Source: Methylotenera mobilis 13 (GTDB lineage Bacteria > Pseudomonadota > Gammaproteobacteria > Burkholderiales > Methylophilaceae). Taken from it: a stretch of DNA of 64,000 nucleotides. Location: assembly GCF_000384255.1 (NCBI RefSeq), contig NZ_KB913035.1, positions 719,362 through 783,361 on the forward strand, written 5' to 3'. The notes below the pieces were generated by a model that worked only from the letters and a program-made list of their open reading frames with translations, was not told the DNA's origin and searched no databases. The position numbers and the translations under genes were made by a program. Position 1 is the first letter of the stretch, and each line of letters starts with the position of its first letter. This document shows positions 33,668 to 42,062 of the stretch, one piece after another.

Positions 33668-35683
33668 TTAAAACCCAATCATGTAATTAAAGTAAGCTGT
33701 TGTTGACCCAGTACTTTGGAATGGCAATTGTTGGTAATAAACATCACCTAAAATACGTTGATTTTTAGACACTGCATAATAAGCACCTGCAGAAGCTACT
33801 GTTCTGGTGCGTTGAATGCTGTCGTTGAAGTTCTCAGAAGTCAGTCCACTAATGCCTGTTGAGGTGCCGGAGTATTTGTCTACGCTATGTTCTAAGTCGT
33901 GCTCAATACCCAAGCTTGCCGTTAGCGTAGCTTTAGACGTAAGAGCATAATTGAGCTTTAATCCCACTAGTCCAGTTATTGAGCGATCAGTTAGTGAGGC
34001 ATAGCTTAAAGGCGTACTAATATCACTTTCAGTGTAAGAATCTTGTTTGATGGAGGTGTGGCGTAATGCAAAATAGGGACGCACCAATGTTTTATCTTTG
34101 TAACTAAATGCATAACTTAACTCACCTACATAACTTTGCGTATTCAGGTTCGTAGATCCAGTACCTAATTCTGATGTGCCAATCACATTACGAGTAGTTT
34201 TAATGTTTTTGTCTTGATAGGCATTGGCCAGTTTAACCTGATAGCCTAGGCTATTAGCATGTTGGTTCCAAACTACAAATGCACCCATCAAGGGATTCTT
34301 ATTAGACACTTTGATACCTGTGGGCGCTGTGCTGTTTACATTCTGGTCAAAGAATCCACCAATACGGACATTAGGTGTGGCTTTATAACCTAATACCAAT
34401 ACAGCACTTGTGCTACTTGAATCTGGGTTGTCGACTGCTGTGAATCTGCCACCTCCAGAGATACACATCCCTTTAGAATCAAATAAATTACAGTCATATG
34501 TGTTCATGTTTGCAAAGTTGCTGGAGATAGCAGCTGCGTTGAAAACACCCCTTAACTTTTGGGCTGAGTTGCGAATTGAAGCTTGAGTGTCAGTCATTGA
34601 TGGGCCAGCTAAAAACACCAGTAAGTCCCAACTATTCGCAAGTAATTCATTAGCAACCAAACTATAGCGATAGCCACTATATGTGCCATTGATTCCAGTT
34701 ACACTAGATAAAGAACTAAAGCCTTTTAATACATTTAAGTAGCGATTTGCTGTAATCGTAGAAGCGTTAACACCAGGCACCAAAGTTGTCCCGGCATTGC
34801 CATAAATATTGAAGGCCATTCCACCTAGTTGACTAGGTGCCGATAGTTGGCCATAGGTTGAGGGATTCTGAATAATGATGTTGTAGCTAAGCGGTAAATA
34901 ACCACTAAGCGTCACTGGAGCTGATAGTGAGCCACTCTGCCCCTGCAAGTTGTTAAACACATTGATCGAAGGTATAGGAGAGGAGTTGTTTCCAATGCTA
35001 CCAAAGCCACCTGTAATATTCCCGACATTGGTCAGAGAGGTAATTGTTCCCTGGTTAGAGATGCCGTATCTAACCACTCCAGTGATCTGTCCAAAATTGA
35101 CGACACTGACATTTCCACCTGCCTGATTCCATAACCCCCATTGGTTATAGGTATAAATAGAGCCATTATTGACCAAGGATGCTGATGTGGAAGTGCTCAG
35201 CACAACAACTGCTCTACCATTGACGCCAAATCCCGCATCGTTAGAGACAGTGACGCCTGAATTAATAGTGACATCAGCACCGGTGTTCAGCGTGAGGCCT
35301 TTTATATTTGAACCATTACAATTTGCAGATACAACTACCGTAGAGGTGACGGTTACTCCTCCATTACATAATGCATAGGCTTGCTCTGTGTGCATGGATG
35401 CAAGAAAAGCAAACATCCAAAGATATCTACTATCTGCGTTATTTGTTAGTATTTTGATACTGGCGCCTTGACTTAAAGACAAGCTTAGCGCTTGTGTATG
35501 CATTAATGCATGAGTAAACCATTGGGTAAATCTTAATTTATTTGATAATTGGTGATTTAACTTGGACTCAATAACAGCTTGAGACTGGCTTATAGCTAAC
35601 ACTTGATCTTTTAAAGATATCAATTTTTCAATACTGATTTTTCTTCTAGGCTTGGCTATATTACCAAATAGCTTTAACAACAT
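33668..35683 (-). CDS. autotransporter-like outer membrane protein
   Basis: 671 residues. The C-terminal third (about 390-671) is an autotransporter beta-barrel with alternating strands ending in a terminal Phe (Y-F-N-Y-M-I-G-F). The middle is rich in Gly, Asn, Ser, Thr and Val with repeated N-N-G-S / T-S-L-x-N-x-G-x-I-T, typical of a beta-helical passenger. The N-terminus is odd: about 75 charged and polar residues precede the hydrophobic signal-like stretch near 80-97 (L-W-M-F-A-F-L-A-S-M). GGAG seven bases before the ATG supports the start at 35683 over an upstream TTG. Probably a surface adhesin; it is convergent with the nuclease gene. Confidence 0.82.
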   Translation of the reverse strand: MLLKLFGNIAKPRRKISIEKLISLKDQVLAISQSQAVIESKLNHQLSNKLRFTQWFTHALMHTQALSLSLSQGASIKILTNNADSRYLWMFAFLASMHTEQAYALCNGGVTVTSTVVVSANCNGSNIKGLTLNTGADVTINSGVTVSNDAGFGVNGRAVVVLSTSTSASLVNNGSIYTYNQWGLWNQAGGNVSVVNFGQITGVVRYGISNQGTITSLTNVGNITGGFGSIGNNSSPIPSINVFNNLQGQSGSLSAPVTLSGYLPLSYNIIIQNPSTYGQLSAPSQLGGMAFNIYGNAGTTLVPGVNASTITANRYLNVLKGFSSLSSVTGINGTYSGYRYSLVANELLANSWDLLVFLAGPSMTDTQASIRNSAQKLRGVFNAAAISSNFANMNTYDCNLFDSKGMCISGGGRFTAVDNPDSSSTSAVLVLGYKATPNVRIGGFFDQNVNSTAPTGIKVSNKNPLMGAFVVWNQHANSLGYQVKLANAYQDKNIKTTRNVIGTSELGTGSTNLNTQSYVGELSYAFSYKDKTLVRPYFALRHTSIKQDSYTESDISTPLSYASLTDRSITGLVGLKLNYALTSKATLTASLGIEHDLEHSVDKYSGTSTGISGLTSENFNDSIQRTRTVASAGAYYAVSKNQRILGDVYYQQLPFQSTGSTTAYFNYMIGF

Positions 35684-35878
35684 GTTTATCTCCGGAGATG
35701 TTGTCAATATACACTTGAATGTAATTTTCTTAATTTAATTTGGCATCTATTTAGTTGTGTGATTCAAAACTATTCGCAAAGACTACTGAAATCTAGTAGA
35801 TGAGGGGGTATTAAAAGAAACACTGCCACAATAAAAGGCTGCTATGGTGCGTTAGCGCATGCGGTAACAGATAGACGA

Positions 35879-35913
35879 TAAAAAAGTGGGTCACCTGAAA
35901 CAAGTGCCCACTT
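35879..35913 (-). terminator. terminator of tRNA-Arg
   Basis: Stem AAGTGGG / CCCACTT with an inner partial stem, followed on the minus strand by a run of six T. Begins 12 bases after the tRNA 3' end. Confidence 0.85.
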
Positions 35914-35924
35914 CTATATCTGTT

Positions 35925-36001
35925 TGGTGCGCCCGAAGAGATTCGAACTCCTGACCCCTTGGTTCGTAGCCAAGTACTCTATCCAGCTGAGCTACGGGCG
36001 C
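35925..36001 (-). tRNA. tRNA-Arg (anticodon ACG)
   Basis: 77 bases with acceptor arms GCGCCCG / CGGGCGC, anticodon loop CTACGAA in the stem CTTGG/CCAAG, T-arm with GTTCGAATC and encoded CCA. The ACG anticodon (A34 read as inosine) reads CGU, CGC and CGA. Confidence 0.97.
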
Positions 36002-36011
36002 GAAAGCGTGC

Positions 36012-36017
36012 ATTATA
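36012..36017 (-). promoter_or_regulatory. -10 box upstream of tRNA-Arg
   Basis: Perfect TATAAT on the minus strand, 10 bases before the tRNA 5' end. No good -35 at 17 bases; TTGCTG at 20 bases is the nearest. It may be an internal promoter of a former tRNA-Ser/tRNA-Arg cluster. Confidence 0.5.
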
Positions 36018-36061
36018 CTCGAAGCTGAAAATTTATCCAGCAAAATATTCACACTTTTAAA

Positions 36062-36084
36062 ACTTGGCGGAGAGCGAGGGATTC
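36062..36084. repeat. left attachment site (attL-like) of the island
   Basis: A 23-base direct repeat of the sequence at 46046-46068, beginning ACTTGGCGGA and ending GGGATTC. At the far end it covers the 3' end of tRNA-Ser(GCT). The copy here has no tRNA around it, so it is the displaced end created by site-specific integration. Confidence 0.9.
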
Positions 36085-36264
36085 TTTCGCTACTCATACC
36101 AATCAACTACTTACGATAGTAGTGGTGTAACACTTGTAATGCTTTAATGTAACAAGGCGCGAATATTACTACAAAGATTAGCCCTAGTCATCTTCAATTC
36201 GCAAATATTTAAGATTTTTAGTGAATATCTATACAAAGAGAATGTTGTTGATAGTAGTTGTGAA

Positions 36265-36753
36265 TCAAAGAATCCAGTTTTCGCGCTGCACTAACTCTAC
36301 TAGCCTGATACACGTTACCCCCTCCGCTCGACAAACATCAGGAATTTTGGGGCTGCTTACTTTTCCATAATTTTCTTCGCTTATGACGATTAAAGGAGGG
36401 TTGTAGCACAATGCGAGTGAAATTACGAAAGGGTCTCCTTCAGACCTACCTTTGGTAGTATCGACGAGTCTAGGGTGTGTACCCATGATGTAAGCGAGCA
36501 GCGCTTGTTGATTATCATCAATATCTACCGAAAAGTGACTAGGTAAAGCTGTTGCCCACTTATGAATTGCATCATCTTTTTTCTTCAGCTCATTTATTAC
36601 CTCTACAGATGCAATGATGACGCCGCTGTTGATTAGCTCTTCGACTCGCTCCCAGAATGAATGAAAGTTCTTTGGTGGATAAGCTCTTAGCCACGCATGA
36701 ATTATGCTACTAGTGTCTATGCAGTACTTGGCAGTATCGCGCACTATCACCAA
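36265..36753 (-). CDS. DUF4411 / PIN-domain protein, partner of ImmA-type regulator
   Basis: 162 residues. Y-C-I-D-T-S-S-I near residue 11 supplies the first PIN acidic residue; V-E-V-I-N-E-L near 50 and G-R-S-E-G-D-P-F near 105 supply the others, giving a plausible PIN ribonuclease site. This matches the DUF4411 family found next to XRE-ImmA/IrrE genes. The start is TTG (with AGGAG 5 bases before) and overlaps the upstream gene's stop by 7 bases, so the pair is translationally coupled. Likely the toxic nuclease half of a toxin-antitoxin-like module; no activity can be proven from sequence. Confidence 0.75.
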   Translation of the reverse strand: MVIVRDTAKYCIDTSSIIHAWLRAYPPKNFHSFWERVEELINSGVIIASVEVINELKKKDDAIHKWATALPSHFSVDIDDNQQALLAYIMGTHPRLVDTTKGRSEGDPFVISLALCYNPPLIVISEENYGKVSSPKIPDVCRAEGVTCIRLVELVQRENWIL

Positions 36754-37949
36754 GATGCTCCTAGTTTATGACCCAAAGCTAATACATGATTTGTTCTAAT
36801 GCCTAGATAGCCAGACACTTCGCTGAGAGTCAGTTTATCTTGATAGTAGTTTTGGAATACTAAGTCTATATACCTTCTACCATAATTGCTTAAAGTCTCT
36901 TGTGGCATATTGCGTTTGATTGGTGCTGACACATATGAGTGTTTTTCTTGGTCTTTCTTTTCGATATGCTCTTGTCTGTATTGCTCTCGCTTCGTGTTGT
37001 AGAAGTCGTTGTTGGTTAGGCCTAAGGTAAGAAGGCGCCTTACAGCTGCTTCTCTGCTAACACCGAACTTCCCAGCAATATGAGCAATTTCAGCATCATC
37101 CCAAGTAATTGATTGACCGTGTCGCAGCACTACAGAGTCTAGTTTAAAGATACTTTCAGGCATTAAGGCAGATGCGGCTACTCCATTGCAGAAGGCCTCT
37201 AAGGCTTTATCCTCAAGAGGTCTAGGAGAGTCAACCTCTAAATCAGAAACCCCACTCTTACGCAGCCCTAAATGAGCTAACTCATGTAACAGTGAAAACA
37301 ATCTCCGTACTGGGGCATCTTTGCGGTTAATTACGATTACTGGTAGCTCTGGGTATGCTAAGGCAAAGCCTGATGCTTCTTCTGATGCTATGCGAATGCT
37401 CTGGAAAACGAGCACACCAGCTTTCTCAATTAGTTCTCGCCATAATGTGAGACCAGTTCTGCCCGATGTGTCACTCCTGTAAGGCTGTTCCGTTGTTGAT
37501 AGTCCAAAGTATTCCCTCATTTTTAGGCCAGCTTGCTCTGGGCTGTCCTGAATGCTAATACTAAAGTTGAACGCTATTGACTCCTCACTACCTATATCTG
37601 TGAGCATCTCTTTAGCGAGCATGCGACGTTGATTGGCTATCCGAATCTCCTGAGTAAGTTCAGGCGAGAATTTTCTGGGAGACTCAGGTGAGGTTCTGCG
37701 AAAGTCGCTAATTACCATGAAGCCCATTGGGACTTCTTGAAGGTAGAAGACACTTAACGGTCTCTTGTAGAGGGTGGCTAGCTCTCTTAATTGCGGAATG
37801 GATGGAGCTGAGTCCCCACTCTCCCAAGAAAGAATTGTATCTAAAGTTTGTTTAATAGAAGCCGCTACTGCTTCTTGGGAGAATCCAGCAGACTGTCTAG
37901 CCCAAATCAAAATCTCGGGTTTAATGTTTGCGAATATGCGTATTGCCAT
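36747..37949 (-). CDS. XRE HTH + ImmA/IrrE metallopeptidase regulator
   Basis: 400 residues. An N-terminal XRE helix-turn-helix (about 10-65: A-G-F-S-Q-E-A-V-A and T-I-L-S-W-E-S-G-D) is joined to an ImmA/IrrE zinc-peptidase domain (about 170-290) with H-E-L-A-H at 222-226. The remaining ~100 residues are unassigned and basic, with a possible second DNA-binding helix near the end (L-S-E-V-S-G-Y-L-G-I-R-T-N-H-V). ImmA peptidases cleave repressors after DNA damage; here peptidase and HTH are one chain and the PIN gene is coupled downstream. It is divergent from umuD. Confidence 0.82.
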   Translation of the reverse strand: MAIRIFANIKPEILIWARQSAGFSQEAVAASIKQTLDTILSWESGDSAPSIPQLRELATLYKRPLSVFYLQEVPMGFMVISDFRRTSPESPRKFSPELTQEIRIANQRRMLAKEMLTDIGSEESIAFNFSISIQDSPEQAGLKMREYFGLSTTEQPYRSDTSGRTGLTLWRELIEKAGVLVFQSIRIASEEASGFALAYPELPVIVINRKDAPVRRLFSLLHELAHLGLRKSGVSDLEVDSPRPLEDKALEAFCNGVAASALMPESIFKLDSVVLRHGQSITWDDAEIAHIAGKFGVSREAAVRRLLTLGLTNNDFYNTKREQYRQEHIEKKDQEKHSYVSAPIKRNMPQETLSNYGRRYIDLVFQNYYQDKLTLSEVSGYLGIRTNHVLALGHKLGASW

Positions 37950-37978
37950 CAGTTGCTTCTATTGGGCTAAATATTAAT

Positions 37979-37991
37979 AACTTAATAAGTT
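37979..37991. promoter_or_regulatory. candidate operator between the XRE-ImmA gene and umuD
   Basis: Perfect palindrome AACTT-AAT-AAGTT in the 105-base gap between divergent genes. A second, imperfect inverted repeat (TTGAA...TTCAA, 38017-38039) is closer to umuD. Either may bind the XRE protein or an SOS repressor. No CTGT-N8-ACAG box is present. Confidence 0.4.
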
Positions 37992-38054
37992 CCTATCTTA
38001 CACTTGATATGTTAAATTGAATACTGTTACATAGTTCAAATTGGATAACGAATA

Positions 38055-38648
38055 ATGGCAAGTGGAGGAAAGCGCGAAGGTTCAGGCCCTAAGAAGCCTA
38101 TGAGTCCATACGGAGAGAAGACCTCTGTTATCAGAGTGCCGAACAGCATCAAGCCTGATGTGTTGGTGTATCTCGAGGCTTTCAAGAATAAACCAGCTAA
38201 GCAATCAGAGCCTATGCCTCCAGCACTACAAGCTTCACTTAATCCTATTGCATTAGCTAGGCCTATTTACAGTGCTAAAGTGTCAGCAGGGCAATCTCGT
38301 TTCCCTTCACCAGCTCAAGACTACGAACAGAAGTTTTTAGACCTTAATGAGCGATACATCAGCAATCCCCCAGCTACCTTCTTCTTTGAAGTTAAAGGTA
38401 ACTCTATGGAGGGCGCTGGTGTATTCGAGGGTGATACTGTCATAGTCGATAGAGCAGTCAAACCTAAGTCGTCTAGTATCGTTATAGCAGCTGTAGACGG
38501 AGAGTGGATGGTGAAGCGACTGTATAAGCGAGGGAATGTCGTTAAGCTGCTTTCTGAGCATCCAGACCATGCGCCAATTACGTTTTCTGAGGGGCAGGAG
38601 CTGACTATCTTTGGTGTCGTGACCTATGTCATTCACCAGCCAAAATAA
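38055..38648 (+). CDS. umuD: UmuD-like S24 protein with N-terminal extension
   Basis: 197 residues. The C-terminal part is UmuD: a K-V-S-A-G cleavage region (near 77-80) and F-P-S-P-A-Q-D-Y, then G-N-S-M-E-G-A-G with catalytic Ser and V-K-R-L with catalytic Lys. RecA-induced self-cleavage at the A-G bond would yield the UmuD' form that joins UmuC in DNA polymerase V. The protein is ~50 residues longer than E. coli UmuD: it begins with a basic segment ([12 protein letters not shown] and [10 protein letters not shown]) that could bind DNA. It overlaps umuC by 23 bases. Confidence 0.85.
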   Translation: MASGGKREGSGPKKPMSPYGEKTSVIRVPNSIKPDVLVYLEAFKNKPAKQSEPMPPALQASLNPIALARPIYSAKVSAGQSRFPSPAQDYEQKFLDLNERYISNPPATFFFEVKGNSMEGAGVFEGDTVIVDRAVKPKSSSIVIAAVDGEWMVKRLYKRGNVVKLLSEHPDHAPITFSEGQELTIFGVVTYVIHQPK

Positions 38649-39918
38649 TCGCGTATACGCACTCTGTGATGCTAATTCGTTTTACGCATCTTGTGAGAAA
38701 GTATTTAGGCCAGACCTAAGAGATACGCCAGTTGTAGTCCTGTCGAATAACGATGGGTGCGTGATAGCTCAGAGTAAAGAAGCTAAGGCTATGCTGGACC
38801 TCTACATGTGCAGACCTTGGTTTGAGATTGAGGAAGAAGCGAAGAAACTAGGTGTAGTTGCGTTCTCATCTAACTATGAGTTGTATGCCAATATGAGCAA
38901 TCGCTTTATGGCTACCTTGAGACAGTTCACTCCAAGGCAAGAGGTCTATTCGATTGATGAGTCTTTTCTTGACCTCACAGGTATCAAGCGAGACTTAGTC
39001 GTTTATGGGCAAGAGATTAAAGACACGGTAATGCAATGGACTGGCCTACCGATATGCGTCGGAATGGGCAGTACAAAGACGCTAGCTAAGCTTGCTAATC
39101 ATTGCGCTAAGAAGCAACCTCACATGAATGGTGTATGCGACTTCACCAGCATGAGCGAAGCTGAGCTAGACGGCATCATGCAGCAGCTACCTCTATCGAA
39201 GGTATGGGGTATAGGCGGCAAGCTAGAGGCTAAACTCAATAAGGTAGGTGTTTATGATGTGCTTAGGCTAAAGCGAGCTAACCCTAAGCGAATAAGGGAT
39301 GAGTTCGGGCTGCTGCTTGAGCGCACTATCAAAGAGCTGAATGGTGAGTCGTGGCTAGGACTGGATGAGACCTTAGCAGAGGCTAAGCAAGTAATGAGTT
39401 CTCGGTCATTCGGTACTAGAGTCACAACCCTACAAGACCTGGAGCAAGCCGTCAGTTATCATGCAACCAATGCTAGTGAACGACTTCGTAAGCAAGGGTT
39501 GTATGCTAATGCTGTCTATGTGTTTATACAGAACAGCCCGTTTGATAAGACGGAGTACTACGGAGCTAGCAGGGTAATAGCTTTATCGTCAGCTACAGAC
39601 TGTACCTTGCAGATTGCGAAAGCTGCGCTATGGTTGCTAAAACGAATATATAAAGAAGGTATCTACTACCAGAAGGCTGGTGTCATGCTGATGGAGCTAG
39701 TGCCTGAGAGTGGGCAGCAGACAGATTTATTCAGCAATTATGCTAGTGATACTAAGAAAAGTAACTTGATGGCGACCTTAGATAGTATTAATAGAAAGTA
39801 CTCTAAAGGCACAATCAAGTTAGCCTCTGAGGGTACGGAGAAGGCATGGGCGATGCGTAGAGGTTACAAGAGTCCTAACTACACAGGTGATTGGTCAGAG
39901 TTGCCAATCACAAGTTAA
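38626..39918 (+). CDS. umuC: Y-family DNA polymerase V catalytic subunit UmuC
   Basis: 430 residues, normal for UmuC. The catalytic metal-binding acidic residues sit in [10 protein letters not shown] and Y-S-I-D-E-S-F-L-D. The fingers and helix-hairpin-helix motif appear in [11 protein letters not shown] and V-W-G-I-G-G-K-L. The C-terminal part carries the DUF4113-like little-finger end ([10 protein letters not shown]). It performs error-prone translesion synthesis opposite abasic sites and UV lesions, with UmuD' and RecA. Start overlaps umuD by 23 bases. Codon use favours CTA and GCT more than in neighbouring chromosomal genes. It is convergent with the next gene, 7 bases away. Confidence 0.95.
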   Translation: MSFTSQNNRVYALCDANSFYASCEKVFRPDLRDTPVVVLSNNDGCVIAQSKEAKAMLDLYMCRPWFEIEEEAKKLGVVAFSSNYELYANMSNRFMATLRQFTPRQEVYSIDESFLDLTGIKRDLVVYGQEIKDTVMQWTGLPICVGMGSTKTLAKLANHCAKKQPHMNGVCDFTSMSEAELDGIMQQLPLSKVWGIGGKLEAKLNKVGVYDVLRLKRANPKRIRDEFGLLLERTIKELNGESWLGLDETLAEAKQVMSSRSFGTRVTTLQDLEQAVSYHATNASERLRKQGLYANAVYVFIQNSPFDKTEYYGASRVIALSSATDCTLQIAKAALWLLKRIYKEGIYYQKAGVMLMELVPESGQQTDLFSNYASDTKKSNLMATLDSINRKYSKGTIKLASEGTEKAWAMRRGYKSPNYTGDWSELPITS

Positions 39919-39925
39919 GATATGG

Positions 39926-40564
39926 TTATTTTATGCGAAAAATTAATGCATCACTCAGTACTCGTGAGAATGTTACAATAACTTTAACTAATGGTGGTAG
40001 AGCGTCGATAAATTCATCATCGCTTAGTTTACGGCGATTTGCAGACGAAATTATCTCTCTTAATTGAATCACATATGGACTAGTTGCAATTTCTTCATCA
40101 AGTGCATGTAATTTTTTAGATGTGTCATCTGCTAGTTTCAAGGCTTCGTTCAAGCGGCTGTTTTTTGAAATCTCATCTAGTACTTGACTCTCTTGATAAG
40201 AGTACTGTTCTTTGAGAAAGAGGGCAAGACTAGCTTTCTTTACTAATAGTGCCATCTCTTGCTTTGTAATTTCTAGGCTGTCAATAGCCTCCCTCGCCTG
40301 AGCATGCCTACCCTCAAGAGCTTTGAGTTGCTCTGTCGTTTCTGCCAAAGACTTAAGTGTGCCGACCTCTATTGATTGAATATCTGACTGAGTGATAGCA
40401 GGTCTCGTGAGTGATAAAAGCGCAGCTATAGATGCAAATGACCCAACTATTCCTGAATAAGTGAAGTATGTTGCTTCTTGGAATTGCCCATAATGAACAA
40501 GCACCCACCCCCCAAGGAAATAGATAAGACTAAGACCAATTACAACTTTATAAAAGTGACGCAT
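39926..40564 (-). CDS. membrane-anchored coiled-coil protein of unknown function
   Basis: 212 residues. Two N-terminal membrane helices (about 8-26 and 34-52) with a short loop precede a long cytosolic helical region (about 62-165) rich in Glu, Gln, Lys and Ala with heptad-like spacing, then a mixed C-terminus. No family recognised. It is the third gene of a minus-strand set (membrane protein, SRAP-like protein, this), 19 bases after the SRAP-like gene. It could be an anchor or sensor in the same DNA-damage module; that is speculation. Confidence 0.6.
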   Translation of the reverse strand: MRHFYKVVIGLSLIYFLGGWVLVHYGQFQEATYFTYSGIVGSFASIAALLSLTRPAITQSDIQSIEVGTLKSLAETTEQLKALEGRHAQAREAIDSLEITKQEMALLVKKASLALFLKEQYSYQESQVLDEISKNSRLNEALKLADDTSKKLHALDEEIATSPYVIQLREIISSANRRKLSDDEFIDALPPLVKVIVTFSRVLSDALIFRIK

Positions 40565-40583
40565 TATTAGTACCCTGTTTTTT

Positions 40584-41006
40584 TTATTGAACTATAACAT
40601 TAATTTTAGGCCATCTATCGTGTACCCATGCATACTCAATAGGTGTGGCTTCTGTAACAATGTAGATACGCTTCTCTTCTTTGCTTTGCACAATTAAAGC
40701 CTCAATCGCTGTACCTTCTCGCAGTTTTATCCAGTGCGATACCTTAGCGGCATCTTTCTCCATAAAGCTATTAACCGCGAGCTTAACGAATACAGGGCTA
40801 TATCGCTCCCACTTACCTAGCTCAATAGAGTCAGACCTAGCCCACCCACCTTGAACAAAAGGAGCTTGTTCTTCTTTACGTCTGCCCCATTTAATCCACT
40901 CTACACTACCATCACTGTTAGCTACGGGTAGGGCAGCCTTAGGGTTAGGGAAGTACACATTCCACTCTTTACCTGATGGCTCCGTATACCTTACGCCTGA
41001 ACACAT
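40584..41006 (-). CDS. short SRAP-like (HMCES/YedK-type) protein
   Basis: 140 residues. It begins M-C-S-G-V-R-Y, so Cys2 becomes N-terminal after Met removal, the hallmark nucleophile of SRAP proteins that cross-link to abasic sites in single-stranded DNA. The C-terminus has V-T-E-A-T (Glu119) and W-V-H-D-R-W-P (His129), matching the conserved T-E-A-N and H-D-R-M-P region. G-W-A-R-S-D-S and W-G-R-R-K lie between. It is much shorter than YedK (~220 residues), a variant often carried by mobile DNA. Its neighbour is umuC, consistent with a role at abasic sites. Starts 4 bases after the upstream membrane-protein stop. Confidence 0.78.
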   Translation of the reverse strand: MCSGVRYTEPSGKEWNVYFPNPKAALPVANSDGSVEWIKWGRRKEEQAPFVQGGWARSDSIELGKWERYSPVFVKLAVNSFMEKDAAKVSHWIKLREGTAIEALIVQSKEEKRIYIVTEATPIEYAWVHDRWPKINVIVQ

Positions 41007-41010
41007 AATG

Positions 41011-41472
41011 TCAGCCTACGAGTGCCATGGCAGCCATCATGATGCGGTCTAAGCCTCTTATTAGGTCAATTGCGCCCCATATGCCGCTAATTATTATTAA
41101 TGATTCAAACATGAAGTAAAAGAGTTTATAAAATTTACCTTTGAGATATGGACTCCTTCCACTTAGTTGCGGTCGCCATGCAACTTCAGCTATGTAATAG
41201 TCCCGTAAGATGATTAGCACTATCATTGAGAAAAATAGAACTGTTGCATAAAAAAGGTAATACCAGCCAGCATGAAGATATGCCACCATTGCTGGTGTTA
41301 TCTCTGCTTTTGGCTTTGAAGAAAAAACCGTTACAGAAGTGGTGAACGTGCCACCAGCTAATATAAATGCATAATTGACGAGTTGTGTGGCTCTACTCCT
41401 ATTATCAGCTTGATGTGCATTAAAAGAGTCTAGTTCTTTACGTCTATCATTAGTATCTGCTTCATTCGCCAT
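41011..41472 (-). CDS. small membrane protein of unknown function
   Basis: 153 residues with three likely membrane helices (about 28-50, 63-90, 115-138). The N-terminus is polar and acidic (A-N-E-A-D-T-N-D-R-R-K-E-L). No family recognised; it superficially resembles effector-type membrane proteins of island cargo. The ATG at 41472 has AAGGG 8 bases upstream; an upstream TTG would bury that ribosome site inside the gene. It leads a tight minus-strand set with the SRAP-like gene and a second membrane protein. Confidence 0.6.
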   Translation of the reverse strand: MANEADTNDRRKELDSFNAHQADNRSRATQLVNYAFILAGGTFTTSVTVFSSKPKAEITPAMVAYLHAGWYYLFYATVLFFSMIVLIILRDYYIAEVAWRPQLSGRSPYLKGKFYKLFYFMFESLIIISGIWGAIDLIRGLDRIMMAAMALVG

Positions 41473-41520
41473 TAGTAATACCCTTATCAAATTTACAGTA
41501 AGGTTGTTTAGATGCTTAAT

Positions 41521-42006
41521 TTATAACCTAATTTGTTTACGCCAATCCCAAGGGGCTACAGGTTTAGGCTCTAGCCATAAGCCTAGCTTGTTAGCCTTAG
41601 CTTCTTCTTGAGCATGTAAGTATGTGATTCTATCCTCGAGCGGCTGTTCTTTCTTGTACTTGCTGTAGTGCCAAGCTAGCCCTCGTTTAATTTGCTCTAG
41701 GTTGGCATCAAGGCCATTTACCATGACCTTACCTACTAAACGCTCATAACGGTCTCTTTTTGACCAATCAACTTGCACTGCCTTACCATACGCTAAGTCA
41801 GACAAAGACTTCTTAGATGCCTGTCCGAAAGGTTGCTTTTTCTCTGGTGCATCTATACCAGCTAGCCTAATCTTGTATTGAGTGTTGTTAGCATCTAGCA
41901 AAGTTATAGTGTCTCCGTCAGTAACACCCACCACTCTGCCTTCTAGAGTGTCTGCATAGGCTGCTGAGGTGAAGAGCAGAGCAAGTAGTAGGTATTTATT
42001 CATCAA
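41521..42006 (-). CDS. secreted thermonuclease-family (SNase) protein, island copy
   Basis: 161 residues. A clean signal peptide (M-N-K-Y-L-L-L-A-L-L-F-T ending A-Y-A-D) and an SNase domain with I-R-L-A-G-I-D-A-P-E, D-G-D-T-I and Y-E-R-L-V-G-K supplying catalytic Arg, Glu and Arg. Likely a periplasmic or secreted nuclease. It is clearly related to the chromosomal copy at 33081 (shared I-D-A-P-E-K-x-Q-P and S-L-S-D-L blocks), and its signal peptide is the more conventional one. Confidence 0.9.
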   Translation of the reverse strand: MMNKYLLLALLFTSAAYADTLEGRVVGVTDGDTITLLDANNTQYKIRLAGIDAPEKKQPFGQASKKSLSDLAYGKAVQVDWSKRDRYERLVGKVMVNGLDANLEQIKRGLAWHYSKYKKEQPLEDRITYLHAQEEAKANKLGLWLEPKPVAPWDWRKQIRL

Positions 42007-42062
42007 CGAATTATCTTACAGTCTCCAGAAAAAAGACATATGTGCTGGCTTTGCTAGACGTT

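Noticed and set aside
35891-36106. Minus-strand frame covering tRNA-Arg
   Set aside because: It reads straight through the tRNA gene and is an artefact.
38017-38039. SOS box upstream of umuD
   Set aside because: Only an imperfect TTGAA...TTCAA repeat; it matches neither the CTGT-N8-ACAG box nor the palindrome at 32373-32396, so kept only as a weak candidate.
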